In this document: positions 54,501 to 63,852 of the stretch, piece after piece
How positions within the stretch are numbered: position 1 is the first letter of the stretch
Layout of the letters: the number at the start of each line of letters is the position of its first letter
DNA from: Neurospora crassa OR74A
Lineage: Eukaryota; Ascomycota; Sordariomycetes; Sordariales; Sordariaceae
NCBI RefSeq assembly: GCF_000182925.2
Contig: NC_026505.1
Coordinates: 6,372,247 to 6,436,246 of the forward strand
Direction: 5' to 3'
Length of the DNA stretch: 64,000 bases
Notes under the pieces: generated by a model
Databases searched by the model: none
What the model saw: the letters and a program-made list of their open reading frames with translations, nothing else
What the model was told of the DNA's origin: nothing
Position numbers and translations under genes: made by a program

Positions 54501-54821
54501 ATAGGTGCCAAGTGGAACTACAACGAAATCACTCTTGCAGAGCTAATGGGCCATCTGAGCATCCTTTGGAACGACCATCAAGCTCGCGCTCACTGGCATG
54601 ACTTTATACGTTCCGGTCATCAAGGCTTTTTCTGTTTCTACAACTTGGTTCGCTCCGGATATGGACCGTCCTCGAGATGCAAGAAGTACGTCAAATGCGC
54701 TGTGGACAACCAAGACATGCCGCCGTGTCTGCATCTGGATGTGAGCGGCACGACATCGAAGCGTAAAACAGGGTTCAACATCCCCACGGACGATGTAGAT
54801 TACTATGAGTGGAATGATTAA
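51588..54821 (+). CDS. 1077-aa coiled-coil protein with Cys-containing C-terminal domain
   Basis: One open frame from ATG in CGACAATGGAT. After ~60 residues, a long charged coiled coil runs from about 80 to 900, broken near residues 365-450 by a non-coil segment (NIGLGNGLAALANRVPDL). Internal repeats include three units of KALKQ/R-AQ-x-DFDKLK (~300-355) and LSDDKEAL (twice). After ~930 the coil ends; KRPREASPDR looks like a nuclear localisation signal. A compact C-terminal domain follows (LAELMGHLSILWNDHQARAHW, FFCFYNLVRSGYGPSSRCKKYVKCAVDNQDMPPC). No motor, SMC or kinase domain. A scaffold role is a guess. It is the largest gene in the subtelomere and looks intact. Confidence 0.8.
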   Translation: MDIQHSQPADSTVPTELTMQSQYTANTAKCAELLKGCEKRNELLPQLIDKLVTAKDIKAYQRVFEYVHGEHGHYQKDLKEAAKLLDQNRLAENTEIERRAANQAATHKAQYETKLQVEKELYQKELDKIKQNMYDTVIKRKAKLEESYKERNEDFAKRKETSEASLKDKEDKLAKRTEELEASFKNKQAELEASYAKKEQNLDELYKERNARVQSEEKTRDCILDQRERTAIGLEADAETRMQELQTLKQELDSQKKELKTKEQCFHRERDEFQKKVEEQTKTDGELKRQARATTDQLDAREKALKQAQEAFDQLQAEKEKALKQERSDFDKLKTEQAKALRQAQSDFDKLKTGQEKVLEATKTTFLAESLETIDHAKDNFNIGLGNGLAALANRVPDLRSIEAWITNGAQTFASHQTRIISARLDQAMRQSNGSVRLWEDNIRLLEKTSHLEQRVIDLESRNTALELGKTTLEESNSDQARSLELVEREKQALASSLEAKVQALKESEGQKTLLSDQLTKAQARLAIIEGENKTLEQRKTELERQCSSLQAHVKELDGQKKSLSDDKEALQKQIDLLERHNKTLSDDKEALHKRAGRLDSQIETLLRDQIKLRDQDRTLLKQKQKLLEQLAFSQGQNLTLGESKIHLKGQIKALSVEKTTLQGEITRLQGQVSHLEGTNQLTDSLQQGLSAVNELTKRFEEEKARLQTDNTAAKTKTEGLEAQVDVLKNENTGLKQRVASLETENKSLCEANSTLVGEKQRLQGSLDVYQQSNEKLQTKFDTLSGQNSALKTLNNQWEKKNDDVLSEKISTTRELNDVKTELNDVKRDLTDAQAAAQLQTGEAAELRKQVKELTDSVTRSTDRTKAAETASFKSKAELSKVTIELEQAREKVSKLETQYNCARDFTATLDDLVRKSLEAAQVALPATPVDSLLSASRKRPREASPDRLEGRGAPDNAAVVVQQILDDLKDIGAKWNYNEITLAELMGHLSILWNDHQARAHWHDFIRSGHQGFFCFYNLVRSGYGPSSRCKKYVKCAVDNQDMPPCLHLDVSGTTSKRKTGFNIPTDDVDYYEWND

Positions 54822-56722
54822 TTGAATGGTTTGGACTGCTCAACATCGTCTGCTACTCTTGTGCTTCTGACTCGTGTGACTGTGACTATAACCTCTCAAA
54901 TATGAATGCCCCTGGGCACAGATTGTTTCTCATCTTTTGTCTTCGTTCTACAGCCTTCACGTCAACAGGAAGAACATTCTGTCCATGTCAGAATGGTTTT
55001 TGTATGCTGCCAATTTTACTCACTTTGGATGATAATCACTTGATATGATTTTGCTGCCGGATCTTGTCAAAACGTTGCTACCTATCTAGAGGTAGGTACC
55101 TAGTTTTACCCCTCTCACCTCGGGGCAGCTTGGCCTTGCTGTGGAATGACACACGTTTGCTATCATCTTCCTAGAGGTAGGTAGCTTGCAAGACATGACC
55201 GTAATAGCATCTATCCAACACCGCACCGTACCACATGAGTGTCGCCATGGCCGTTTCGCCAGTTCATGAGCAGATACCGAGCTTGCTATACAGCGGCTTG
55301 TGTTGTTCCACACGAAACTCGGGCCCGTGATTGTATCAGCCGCATCAGGCCTGTGCAACTGCAACGTTCCCGCAAGCCAAACGCTGGCGCAACAAGAAAC
55401 CGAAGAACAGACAGCGGAGGAACAACTTGATGTTGCTTCCTTGGGTCAGCAGATCCAAGATCGTTTTGTGCAAACCCTGCGAGAAGATCACGAAGGTACG
55501 GCCATCCCTGAAGAGATGCCACATGATGTTTTCCGTTTGCTGGACCAATTTTCCCGGGCGCTGATTTTGGTAGGGACAATCCTGTTTCATGATATCCTCT
55601 GTCCAGCCTTCATTTGCACAGGCTACCTCTACCGCAAGCGGACAATTTCTGCGACTACTGTACATTTCCAAATGGCGAACAGTCCCGCAAGAGACCCCAG
55701 GAGAACGTGTCTGATGAATACCAAGATAGAAGCGAGGAGCGGAACAAAATGGGTTCATAGTACGTAGACATAGGAGTTACAAAGGATTTTTTACGTAGAG
55801 GTAGGGAGAAAATCATAAATGCAAACACATTCACCGATATCTTGAAGACACATATTTTTGTCTCAATATCTGTACAAAATGCCTTCTCGTACGGTGGGTG
55901 CTCCCGTCCATTATATGAACTCTTCTGTCCACGAACTAGACTGGTGGTGACCAGTGGTCTTCAGATCCGAAATGGAAACAAAGGTTGGACCCCGAGGGTG
56001 TCTGTCATCATTTGTTGAGCGCTACCTATGCGCTCGTGTACGAGGTTTCGGGTGATATCACACGATAGAGGTACCCAGGTTTCTGGAATCTATCAACTTC
56101 CTCATAATCTATTTACCTACTCTTGGCCAGAATTGTCACACGGCTTGTTGCTGGACGTCACAGCCAGCGATGATCATCACCCATGGAAGCATCAGACCAA
56201 AAAATGAGATAGCTTTCCCTTTTGCGTGCAAAGGGAAAATCAAAAAGACGGACACCACGGAATGTCATACATTCATTCATATTGGAGTTGTGGAAAAAGC
56301 ACAAGGATTTGCCGCAGTCTCAGTCGAACGTCCTCTTCGACAGGATCGAGATCAGCTGTTCAAGGTCAATATGGTATGGAAGCAAAACCAGCTGAGGTCA
56401 GCCGTAAAGAGGACGCTCCGTAGAATATCCACACTCTTCATCTCAATTGCCTCGTCAAAGCCCTGGATTCTATACCTCTAGGTACTACCTCTAGAGTATA
56501 GGTACTTCGACATACATTTTGTATACAGGAATGACCCGTCGATGCCCGGCAACAGCGACCTCCGCCCTTCATCCATACACCGTAGCATAGAGCTGGACGA
56601 GCAATGCGATAACAGATGGCTATGTACTAGAGAAGTTCCATACAGCCCCGTCAGGCACGACATGCTCACGAGAGAAAATTGCAAGAAGGGAAACAAGGGC
56701 AAGGTAGGTAGAAAAGGAAGAA
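54822..56722. other. Gene-poor stretch with a coding-like fragment and many TAGAGGTA octamers
   Basis: Holds a plus-strand frame at 55300-55767 whose middle (QETEEQTAEEQLDVASLGQQIQ, then PEEMPHDVFRLLDQFSR) looks coding but lacks a credible start. It is probably an exon or relic. The TAGAGGTA octamer occurs seven times here (55087, 55172, 55624, 55796, 56066, 56473, 56486). Confidence 0.35.
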
Positions 56723-57241
56723 ATGGAAATCAGCAAATGTCAAACAAATGAGTCCAGCCAAGCATTGACCCGGGTAACTGATGAGGACATTAGCAAACAT
56801 ATACCCAAGAACGTAGCTCACGATACTTTTATCCTCCTCGAGGGCACGGACCTTTGCTATAACAGCTTCGAATATGGTCTTGACCAGGTCTGGAGTTGGC
56901 GCGATAAGGGCCGTATTCAGATCTGGCTCAAGTACGCCGACCTAGGTCGAGAGATAGCCTACGTCTACCTCGGCCGCTACTATCTTGGAAGCAACGGCTC
57001 AATAGTGCATGAATAGGCCAGACCGCGCGCACACACAAGACACGCGACAACGGGTTGATTGCGGAAAAGATGTAACAGATCTCAGGTCGACTGGGGGACG
57101 CTGCTGTCGCTGGATACAAAGAAGAAAGTCGCCGAATACTTCTCGAAGCCACTTGGGCCAACTGGTGGCCTTGTTTCTCCCCAATCAACAGGCCAACCGC
57201 CCAATATCAAGTTTCATATGGGACAGGAGAAAAGGTGGTAA
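56723..57241 (+). CDS. Hypothetical protein, 145 aa, two exons (tentative)
   Basis: Exon 1 56723-57004 (MEISKCQTNESSQ...DEDISKHIPKNVAHDTFILLEG...YVYLGRYYLGSNGSI) and exon 2 57086-57241 (VDWGTLLSLDTKKKVAEYFSK...MGQEKRW) join in frame across an 81-nt intron, GTGCAT...CTCAG. Composition is coding-like in both. The segment IPKNVAHDTFILLE resembles IPEEMPHDVFRLLD in the fragment at ~55500, so the two may be related. A following short frame (57249-57362) could be a further exon. Confidence 0.35.
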
Positions 57242-59275
57242 ACGGAAGATGGACAAGCGGTTGCGCTTGAGCGTTCCTGTATACGGGCTGTCGCCAGTAT
57301 CTGATCACGAGCAGGAGTTCATGTGTCACGCCATCGGCAGATTTGCGCCTCGACTGAGTTGAAACCGTGTGGGTTTTGCCAGTGACAATGACCGTTTCGC
57401 TGGGGTTGTGTCTTCCACGCACATTTCAACTCCTGGACTTTCTACCCTTCTTGTCTGAACCTCGACATGACGAAGCACTGAACCACCAAGGGCTCACCAT
57501 GTATTCCGGCAAAGAGTCAGACGCGAGGACTTCGAACATGTGGTAATCTTCCGCCCCGGCTGTGCAAGAAAAGCGTGTGGCCAGTGACGATGATCACCAG
57601 ACGGGCACTTTTCGAGCTACGGACCGCCTGCCCAACAAGATATCTCCTGAAAATGAGTCGTGTAAGCCTGGCGGCTACCGAACGGATGACCGTCTAGTCA
57701 ATGTGATCGAGCTTCGGGGGTGTTTGTTCGGTAATCGGCTGTCCGCTTGACAATCGTGTGTTGCCGCCATGTATGTAGCCCTTGCTTTGCTCGTGCGCTC
57801 GTAGTATGTATCAAACCCGGAACCTGGTTTTCCAACGTGTTAGCGATCGGGATGCCGGTCCATGTTCTTGCATTGAATCCCTTTTTCGATTACCACCTTT
57901 TTATTTGGCCCGCGTGTCTTTGGTCTGTTGCTTCCTAGCATGTTGCCCTCTTGTGTACCTGGCCAATTAGTCTCTCGCGCCGCTTTCTGACCTGTGGGTC
58001 TCTGGGGCGTCTGGCTTGTTGCCCCCCGTTCCCTGGCATATCGGTCTTTGGCGTGTCGGTCCCCGTCATTTCACTGTCCCAATTGTCGAGGTCAGTGATT
58101 TTGTCCTTGGCCGCTCTGCTATTCGACCAGGCTTTCTACTGACCTGTCCGAATCCACCTCGTAACTGCTCCTGCATTGACCCCGGTTCGCCTAGCCTCTT
58201 TGGTCGGGTCGGTCTCGAGGCTGTCGATATGGTTCAAATCTTCCCTGCATTGCTCGTGTGGACGCCTCTTTACAGAGACGCTGGCAGCGATCCTCTCGCC
58301 CTGGAAACCTGCCGTCGAGTGCTTCAAGTGCTGATGATGTCGCTGGTGCTGTACTCGATGTTGACAATGTCGTGGTGGGACTGAATGTGTTCCATGTCAA
58401 TGCTCGGCAATCAATGCTGTGTGGTATGCAGGGGCACTTTTCAGCCTCGCTGGTCCGCCACTAAAGTAATGCGCTGCGGGTAGCGCCAAGACCGGGTCTC
58501 ACTAATGACGCCCTGCCGATGCCCTGCCAATGTAGGTACAGCGGATGTTCAACCGTAGTGCCGCGAGCTGCACGCCAGTTTCCGCCGCTGTCCTGCATAA
58601 CCCCACAATTCGAAATAGCCTTCTCGCAGGGCTCCCGTCTACATGTCATGCAAAACCAGACCTGTCAACTCGACAGCGCGGTGTAGACCCCCGCCTTGGG
58701 ATGCTGACATGTGTAGTTGGAAAAATGAAGCAATCTGGCGCCACGAAGATGAGGGAAGTAATTCCAATACCCACTAGTCACCTGGACCTCCGGTTTGGTG
58801 TGGCATCAAATGACTTTTCAGTCAATCAATGGGTTGTGTCACCCTCCCGGCCTGCATCAATATTCTGGCGCTTCATATCTTTGCTCCGGCATGTCCTGAA
58901 TTTCTAGATTTGCGTAATGATGACGGCAGGCTCACAACTGTATCCTGAAACTCTAGAGGTATGTATGTTGCCTGGTACCGTGGTCGTCCAAGCACAAAAA
59001 TCCAAACGCCCTTGTCCCAACGAAACTGCCTACTATACTCCAAATCCTCTTCAAACATGTCACTCCACACACGTGAATTATCCATATTATCCCATCAAAT
59101 CAGATGTCACTTGGGCAGATGGGTCATGAAACGGGTCATACATTCACTAGCACGCAACGACAACAAAACATATCAAGATGGAGGCGAGAACAAGGTCAAT
59201 TCAATTCTAGCCTATCTCCCCTCCAATAAACCCGGCAGCGCATCGACGCCGACGGTCCTCATGCGCGACAGGCCC
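57242..59275. other. Intergenic, no supported gene
   Basis: About 2 kb. Frames such as 58016-58384 have no recognisable domain. A TAGAGGTA octamer lies at 58955-58962. Confidence 0.4.
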
Positions 59276-61300
59276 TCATGTGCCAGCTTTGCCTTTGCCC
59301 TTGGCCTGTTCGCGCTTGGCAGCAGCGTCGCATTGCCTTTTGTTCTCGGCATGCATCCACATCCAATTCCGCCATTGGAACTCAACTTCCCCCTTGATTT
59401 CAGCTGCAGTCAAGACGGACTTCGAGCTCAGCTCCTTTTGGAGGAACTGGGTCATCGCCGTCTGGGCCTCGGTCGCGTCAACTGGCCGACTAGTATCGCG
59501 GCTCAGATGGGCCCATATCTCGTTCACCCTCTTCTGGAGGCTTGCCTTGGCTTCGTCTTGAGCTCCAACAGTTTGTGTGAACTGTTGACGACGAGTTTCT
59601 GCTGCTGACGGACGATCAGTAGTAGAAGCCATTATGGCATTGGCTTCAATTGTCCGCTTTTCCGCTTCTTTGTCCAGCTGCCAATGCAATCCTCTGGACA
59701 TGGTCAGCTCTGGGTTTTGGTTGATCCAGTTGGCCAACTTCACCCACAAGTCCCACATTCTGTCTGCCGTTGCCTGACGGAACTGATGGGGGATTTGTTT
59801 CCGTGGTCCGACAATCAACTTTGTGAAATCGTCTTCGAAATAGACAACCAACCCTGTGAATTTGGGTATCTTGGTGAACTCGTGGATGATTCTGTCTCTG
59901 TCGCCCATGCAATGCTTGTAGCACCAATCCGCGCTTGGGAGTGTCAGCTCAAAGGGACCATGAGTTCGGCAAACGGTTGGCGTTGCCAGCGCCCACAGCT
60001 TCCTCCGTTCACCGAAGCTGAGCGTAAAGTCCGGTTTCTTGTACTGCCGGAGTTGATTTTGCAGACTTTGCTGCTGCAAAACGGACTCTTGGTCCGCCTT
60101 TTGTTGGCTGTGCTTTGAAGCCAGCTGTTGCCGTTGATCCAGCAACCCAAAGCTCATCTTCTTGGGTTTGGCATCGGTCGCAGGTGGTGCGTGCCTGGAC
60201 GCCGCCAAGCCCTTGTAGACCATGGTGGTCTGCTGTGACGTCTTGGCCTGTTGAGCCGCCTCACCAGCGGCATCGGGCTCCTCGCACAGAAAGTTGGGTG
60301 CTGTGCCTGACGGAGACACCTTTTTGGGGACAGCCTGCGAGGACGCCTCCAGGCCACGGTTCTGAGCAGCTGCCCGGGGAGCAGCCGTTGAACCAGTCGG
60401 CTTGGCTGTCTGTCGCGCGGCAGTTGCTTTGTTCTGAGAAGCAACCGTGGAGGTGATCGGCTTGGGCGCGGGTTGCGTGGCCGTCGCTTTGCCCTTCTGT
60501 GCGCTCTCGGCCATGCCTGGTTGAGTTAGTGCCTTCTGTTCCAACTCGTCCTCCTCCGCCAAATCAGCCCAGCTCATCGACTTTGGCTTTTCCGCAGGCT
60601 TCGGTGGGATCAGCGGCACCGCCGTTCTGACGACTGCAGTAGGCGCGGGGGCCCTTTCCCTGCTGGATGAAGTGTCAGCAATAGGCACTCTGGCCTTTTC
60701 CTTCCTGGACGACGAGTCAGTAGTAGGCACTTGGGCCTCCGCCTTGCTAGATGAAGGAGCAGCAGCAGGCTGCGTTCCTTCCGTCAAGGTCAGCTTCTTC
60801 TCCAACTGGGAGCTCAGGCCCTGGGCAGTCACGTCTCTGGTTGACGTCGAGCTCGGCAAAGCACGCTGGGGCCGGGACGGGAGAATAGCGTTGAGCATCT
60901 GCCTGGATTGCTCTTGTCTTATGCGCGAGCTCCGATATGCCTGGTATTCAGGTGAGGGTTGCTTGGCTCCGTTGGGATCCGCGATAATCTCCTGCATCTC
61001 GTCCAGCCAGGGAATTTGGCCTTGATGAAGCGCCGTGTACATTTCAGAGATTACCACAGCGTGAAATACGTCGCAAGTGACTTCCGACGCATCGTTTTGT
61101 CCGCTTTTCTCGCGATCGTAAAAACCCTTGAGGGTATTCGTGACTGCCGAGTCAAAACGCGCTCTACGGTTTGGCTGGTCAAAGCCAAGCTCATCGGCCA
61201 TTTTGGCCTCAAGTCGCTGGTAAATGTCGCACAGCTTGGGCGACATGTCTGCAGGTGTAACCCTGATGATCACCGGGTCGTCTCTTCCTATGAAGCTCAT
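59276..61300 (-). CDS. Hypothetical 674-aa protein with Ala/Gln/Pro-rich middle
   Basis: Start at 61300 (CAACCATGAGC); the frame is open 45 codons further but reads like leader. The N-terminal ~120 residues are globular (VIIRVTPADMSPKLCDIYQRLEAKMADELGF). Residues ~130-430 are low complexity, with a short PKSMSWADLAEEDE motif like that in some RNA-binding and translation-linked proteins. The C-terminal part has a compact Cys/His/Trp region (CRTHGPFELTLPSADWCYKHC) with VVYFEDDFTKLIVGPRK, then a charged helix and a Lys/Gly tail. No known domain. Intact, lineage-specific. Confidence 0.7.
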   Translation of the reverse strand: MSFIGRDDPVIIRVTPADMSPKLCDIYQRLEAKMADELGFDQPNRRARFDSAVTNTLKGFYDREKSGQNDASEVTCDVFHAVVISEMYTALHQGQIPWLDEMQEIIADPNGAKQPSPEYQAYRSSRIRQEQSRQMLNAILPSRPQRALPSSTSTRDVTAQGLSSQLEKKLTLTEGTQPAAAPSSSKAEAQVPTTDSSSRKEKARVPIADTSSSRERAPAPTAVVRTAVPLIPPKPAEKPKSMSWADLAEEDELEQKALTQPGMAESAQKGKATATQPAPKPITSTVASQNKATAARQTAKPTGSTAAPRAAAQNRGLEASSQAVPKKVSPSGTAPNFLCEEPDAAGEAAQQAKTSQQTTMVYKGLAASRHAPPATDAKPKKMSFGLLDQRQQLASKHSQQKADQESVLQQQSLQNQLRQYKKPDFTLSFGERRKLWALATPTVCRTHGPFELTLPSADWCYKHCMGDRDRIIHEFTKIPKFTGLVVYFEDDFTKLIVGPRKQIPHQFRQATADRMWDLWVKLANWINQNPELTMSRGLHWQLDKEAEKRTIEANAIMASTTDRPSAAETRRQQFTQTVGAQDEAKASLQKRVNEIWAHLSRDTSRPVDATEAQTAMTQFLQKELSSKSVLTAAEIKGEVEFQWRNWMWMHAENKRQCDAAAKREQAKGKGKAGT

Positions 61301-62262
61301 GGTTGCGGTGTTGTACGCTTTCAAAATGGAAGCGGGGTGTTGTGAAGTTGAAATGTGAAAAGGAAAAGAAAAAAAAGTCAAACGCGAACGAGAATGAGAA
61401 ATCTTGTTCCACCAGACTACGAGTGCGGCTCGCAACGCGGTAAAAGTGGGTCTTGTGAGCCTCGCAGATTAGGCAGCCACCCGACACGCCTCAGTAGGAA
61501 AGTGATTGCGAACACGCTATACCAGGCAATCACTGAGCTAGTCATACAATCTTTACCATGTTTGCTATGTAGAGGTGGCCATGCTGTTGGCGGACATTGT
61601 ATTGTTCCGCATTCAGGTGGCAGGGGCAGCGTACTCACAGGGCTGCATTGCATTTTCAAGCTCGTCTGTGAACCGGCCCTAGCAAAGCATATGCCTGCAG
61701 ATGTGTTCACAATCTTTGTCGAAGCCCAAGGCTACTTCAATGTATGCCACCTTGTTTCGTCAAAAAAACATGTTTTTCCTGGATATCTTGGTTGTGTCAA
61801 TCGTGCCTAGTCTGTATTATTTTGTACCAGACTCTCGTATCACGAAGCCGCCACACCTGTTGCGCTAAATAGATACCTCCTTCTTGGTATTCAAGTCACA
61901 TATGGATCACTCGTGTACGTCTACCCGCGGTTCCTCTTCTCCTCTTTTCGTCATTGCTTCTCCAGATTGTATGAGATGGTCACAACGCGGGGCAGCTGGG
62001 GCGGCGTGCCTGCCTAGAAATACGGTAGAGTGGGTTGGTGGAAACATCGGCCGGGGATTACGAGTATTGACAGGTACAGTCCCGGTCCCGTCAGTGACAG
62101 TCCTTGTAGTCACTACTTCTACGATAAAGAGAAAGGGTACGGTGAATAGATTGTAGAGAGGTTCTTGAAAGGGTTGCTATTGTGTTGAATATTACCCACG
62201 TCAGCACGTGTACGCTTGTGAGCAACTTGTTGTATTTTCTTGTTTCCTGATGCATGAGGTAA
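61301..62262. other. Intergenic with a coding-like relic
   Basis: A plus-strand frame at 61355-61810 contains LPCLLCRGGHAVGGHC (a C-x2-C-x3-H-x5-C zinc-knuckle-like motif) and KHMPADVFTIFVEAQGYFNV, but it overlaps the start of the minus-strand gene and has no clear start. Possibly the remains of a zinc-knuckle gene. Confidence 0.3.
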
Positions 62263-62846
62263 GGCTGCGTTTGTTCTCGTACAGTTGCCGTATAAACCGC
62301 CTCATACGGCCATTTCTGTACGATAACCGTACAAAATAGCGATCATTTGGTCGGTTGCCGTACAGAAATACAATCTGCGACCCCCTCATGTCAGCCTCGT
62401 TCAGCCTTAGCCGGGTTAGGGTTATATGTAGCCAAAAAACCGTACAGATTTAGCATCGCCGTACAAAATCACCAAAATGCAGACCAACCCCTGAGAACCG
62501 TAGCATGCCGTATGCTTATAGTCTGTACTCTGCAATGCCCTGTACTTTAGGGATTTTAACGCAGTTGGTTAACGCTTGTGCCTCTGTAGCTCCCTAAAAG
62601 AACCCTATCCCCTATTTTAATAATGAGTCGTCCTTTTTTACTGGTATAGGGGGGGGGGGGGGGTGCAGATGCTTATACGGCGCATGCGAAAGGTGGTCCG
62701 AGCTTTGTCGTATAAAGCTGTACGACTTCCTCCTCTGTACGGCAACCGTACGAGAACAAACGCAGCCTAAAGATACGTTGATACGCTACTCTTGTCGTAT
62801 TTTTCTGTTGCCTGATGCATGAGGTAAAGATACATTGATATCCGAC
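62225..62846 (+). repeat. ~57-bp tandem duplication, one unit split by a MITE
   Basis: TTCCTGATGCATGAGGTAA before the MITE, together with AGATACGTTGATAC after it, matches a second unit at about 62790-62846 (TTGCCTGATGCATGAGGTAA then AGATACATTGATAT). The MITE inserted at the TAA of the first unit. Confidence 0.75.
62263..62767. mobile_element. 505-bp MITE, ~29-bp TIRs, TAA target duplication (PIF/Harbinger-like)
   Basis: It begins GGCTGCGTTTGTTCTCGTAC at 62263 and ends with the reverse complement of the same sequence at 62767. The TIR continues with GTTGCCGTA after one mismatch. Direct TAA repeats flank it (62260-62262 and 62768-62770). Three-base TWA targets and GG-starting TIRs fit PIF/Harbinger. 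No coding frame; internal 15-G tract at 62649-62663 and a short TTAGGGTTA. The neighbouring tandem unit shows the empty site. Confidence 0.92.
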
Positions 62847-62990
62847 CCCACTAGCTGGCTGGCAACCTCGCTTGGTTTGTGGGATCAAATATTGAGTGCG
62901 GGGCACGCGAGGAAAGCTCCTACCTTTCAACTACCGCACCGCACAATCTCAGCTCTCTGAGTTTTGTTTCCTGTCGCATTAATTCTTGAA

Positions 62991-63614
62991 ATGCCCGACA
63001 ACGACATCACCATGGCTGAAGAAATCGCCAATCTCCCATGTCACGACATGGCTCAAGATGACTTTCAACAAATGTCGATGGACCACTGGCCGAGAGCTGA
63101 TGAGATCGGCCCCGAAAACTACTCAGGTATCACCTGTCTAATTGTAGTGGTCAGGCATCTCCTCGGCTTGTTTCCGCAATCTGAGCGTAACGGAATCCTT
63201 CGTTTCGCAGATGACGCCGAACAGCATCAAAATGTCCCCGAAAACGAGAGAGGTACCCTCCGAGCGATCCTCATCAATGACAACAAGGCAGCCGTCCAAA
63301 AGATCACGGCCATTTTTTCTCAGAGGACGGATCAGTCCATGTCATTTGAGGCACTGATCCTCAGTCATCAATACTGGCGAAGCTTGTGGAATCATCCCCG
63401 TTTCACCCTCTACCACCCGTGCACATATTCAGACAGTCGTCAAGGGCCTTATTGGCCTTCCAGGCTCTCGTCGAACCCCCTCAATCGTGGAGGTAAAACA
63501 CACTTCACGTGGGATGGCGCCGAAGGCCAGACTCTTAGGCTGCGTTTGTTCTCGTACAGTTGCCGTATAAACCGCCTCATACGGCCATTTCTATATAATA
63601 ACCGTACAAAATAG
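62991..63614 (+). pseudogene. Telomere-proximal member of the USP-like Cys-box family, truncated
   Basis: The ATG at 62991 (GAAATGCCCGACAACGAC) opens MPDNDITMAEE, then SGITCLIVVVRHLLGLFPQ, FADDAEQHQNVPENERGTLRAIL and MSFEALILSHQYWRSLWN, matching the gene at 40630 throughout. From 63538 the frame enters a MITE copy and ends at 63614 within it, so the native C-terminus is missing. With both known members broken by transposons, neither is likely functional as found, unless the truncated product is used. Confidence 0.75.
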
Positions 63615-63852
63615 CGATTATTTAGTCGGTTGCCGTATAGAAATACAATTTACGACCCCCTCATATCAGCCTCGTTTAGCCTTAGCCGGATTAGGGTTAT
63701 ATATAGCTAGAAAACCGTATAGATTTAACATCGCTGTATAAAATTACTAAAATACAAACCAGCCCCTAAGAACCGTAGCATACCGTATACTTACAGTCTA
63801 CACTCTGCAATACCCTATACTTTAGGGATTTTAACGCAGTTGGTCAGCGCTT
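63538..63852 (+). mobile_element. Truncated second copy of the PIF/Harbinger-like MITE, ending at the telomere
   Basis: Starts after TTA (63535-63537) with the same TIR as 62263 and aligns to 62263-62577 without a gap. The rest of the element, including the right TIR, is absent; the telomere repeat begins inside it at 63851. By my count the copies differ at 33 of 315 positions, all transitions, 27 being C-to-T or G-to-A in this copy. Confidence 0.93.

Noticed and set aside
62413-62421. Internal TTAGGGTTA as an interstitial telomere
   Set aside because: One and a half units only, and part of the MITE body; present with the same alignment in the second copy.
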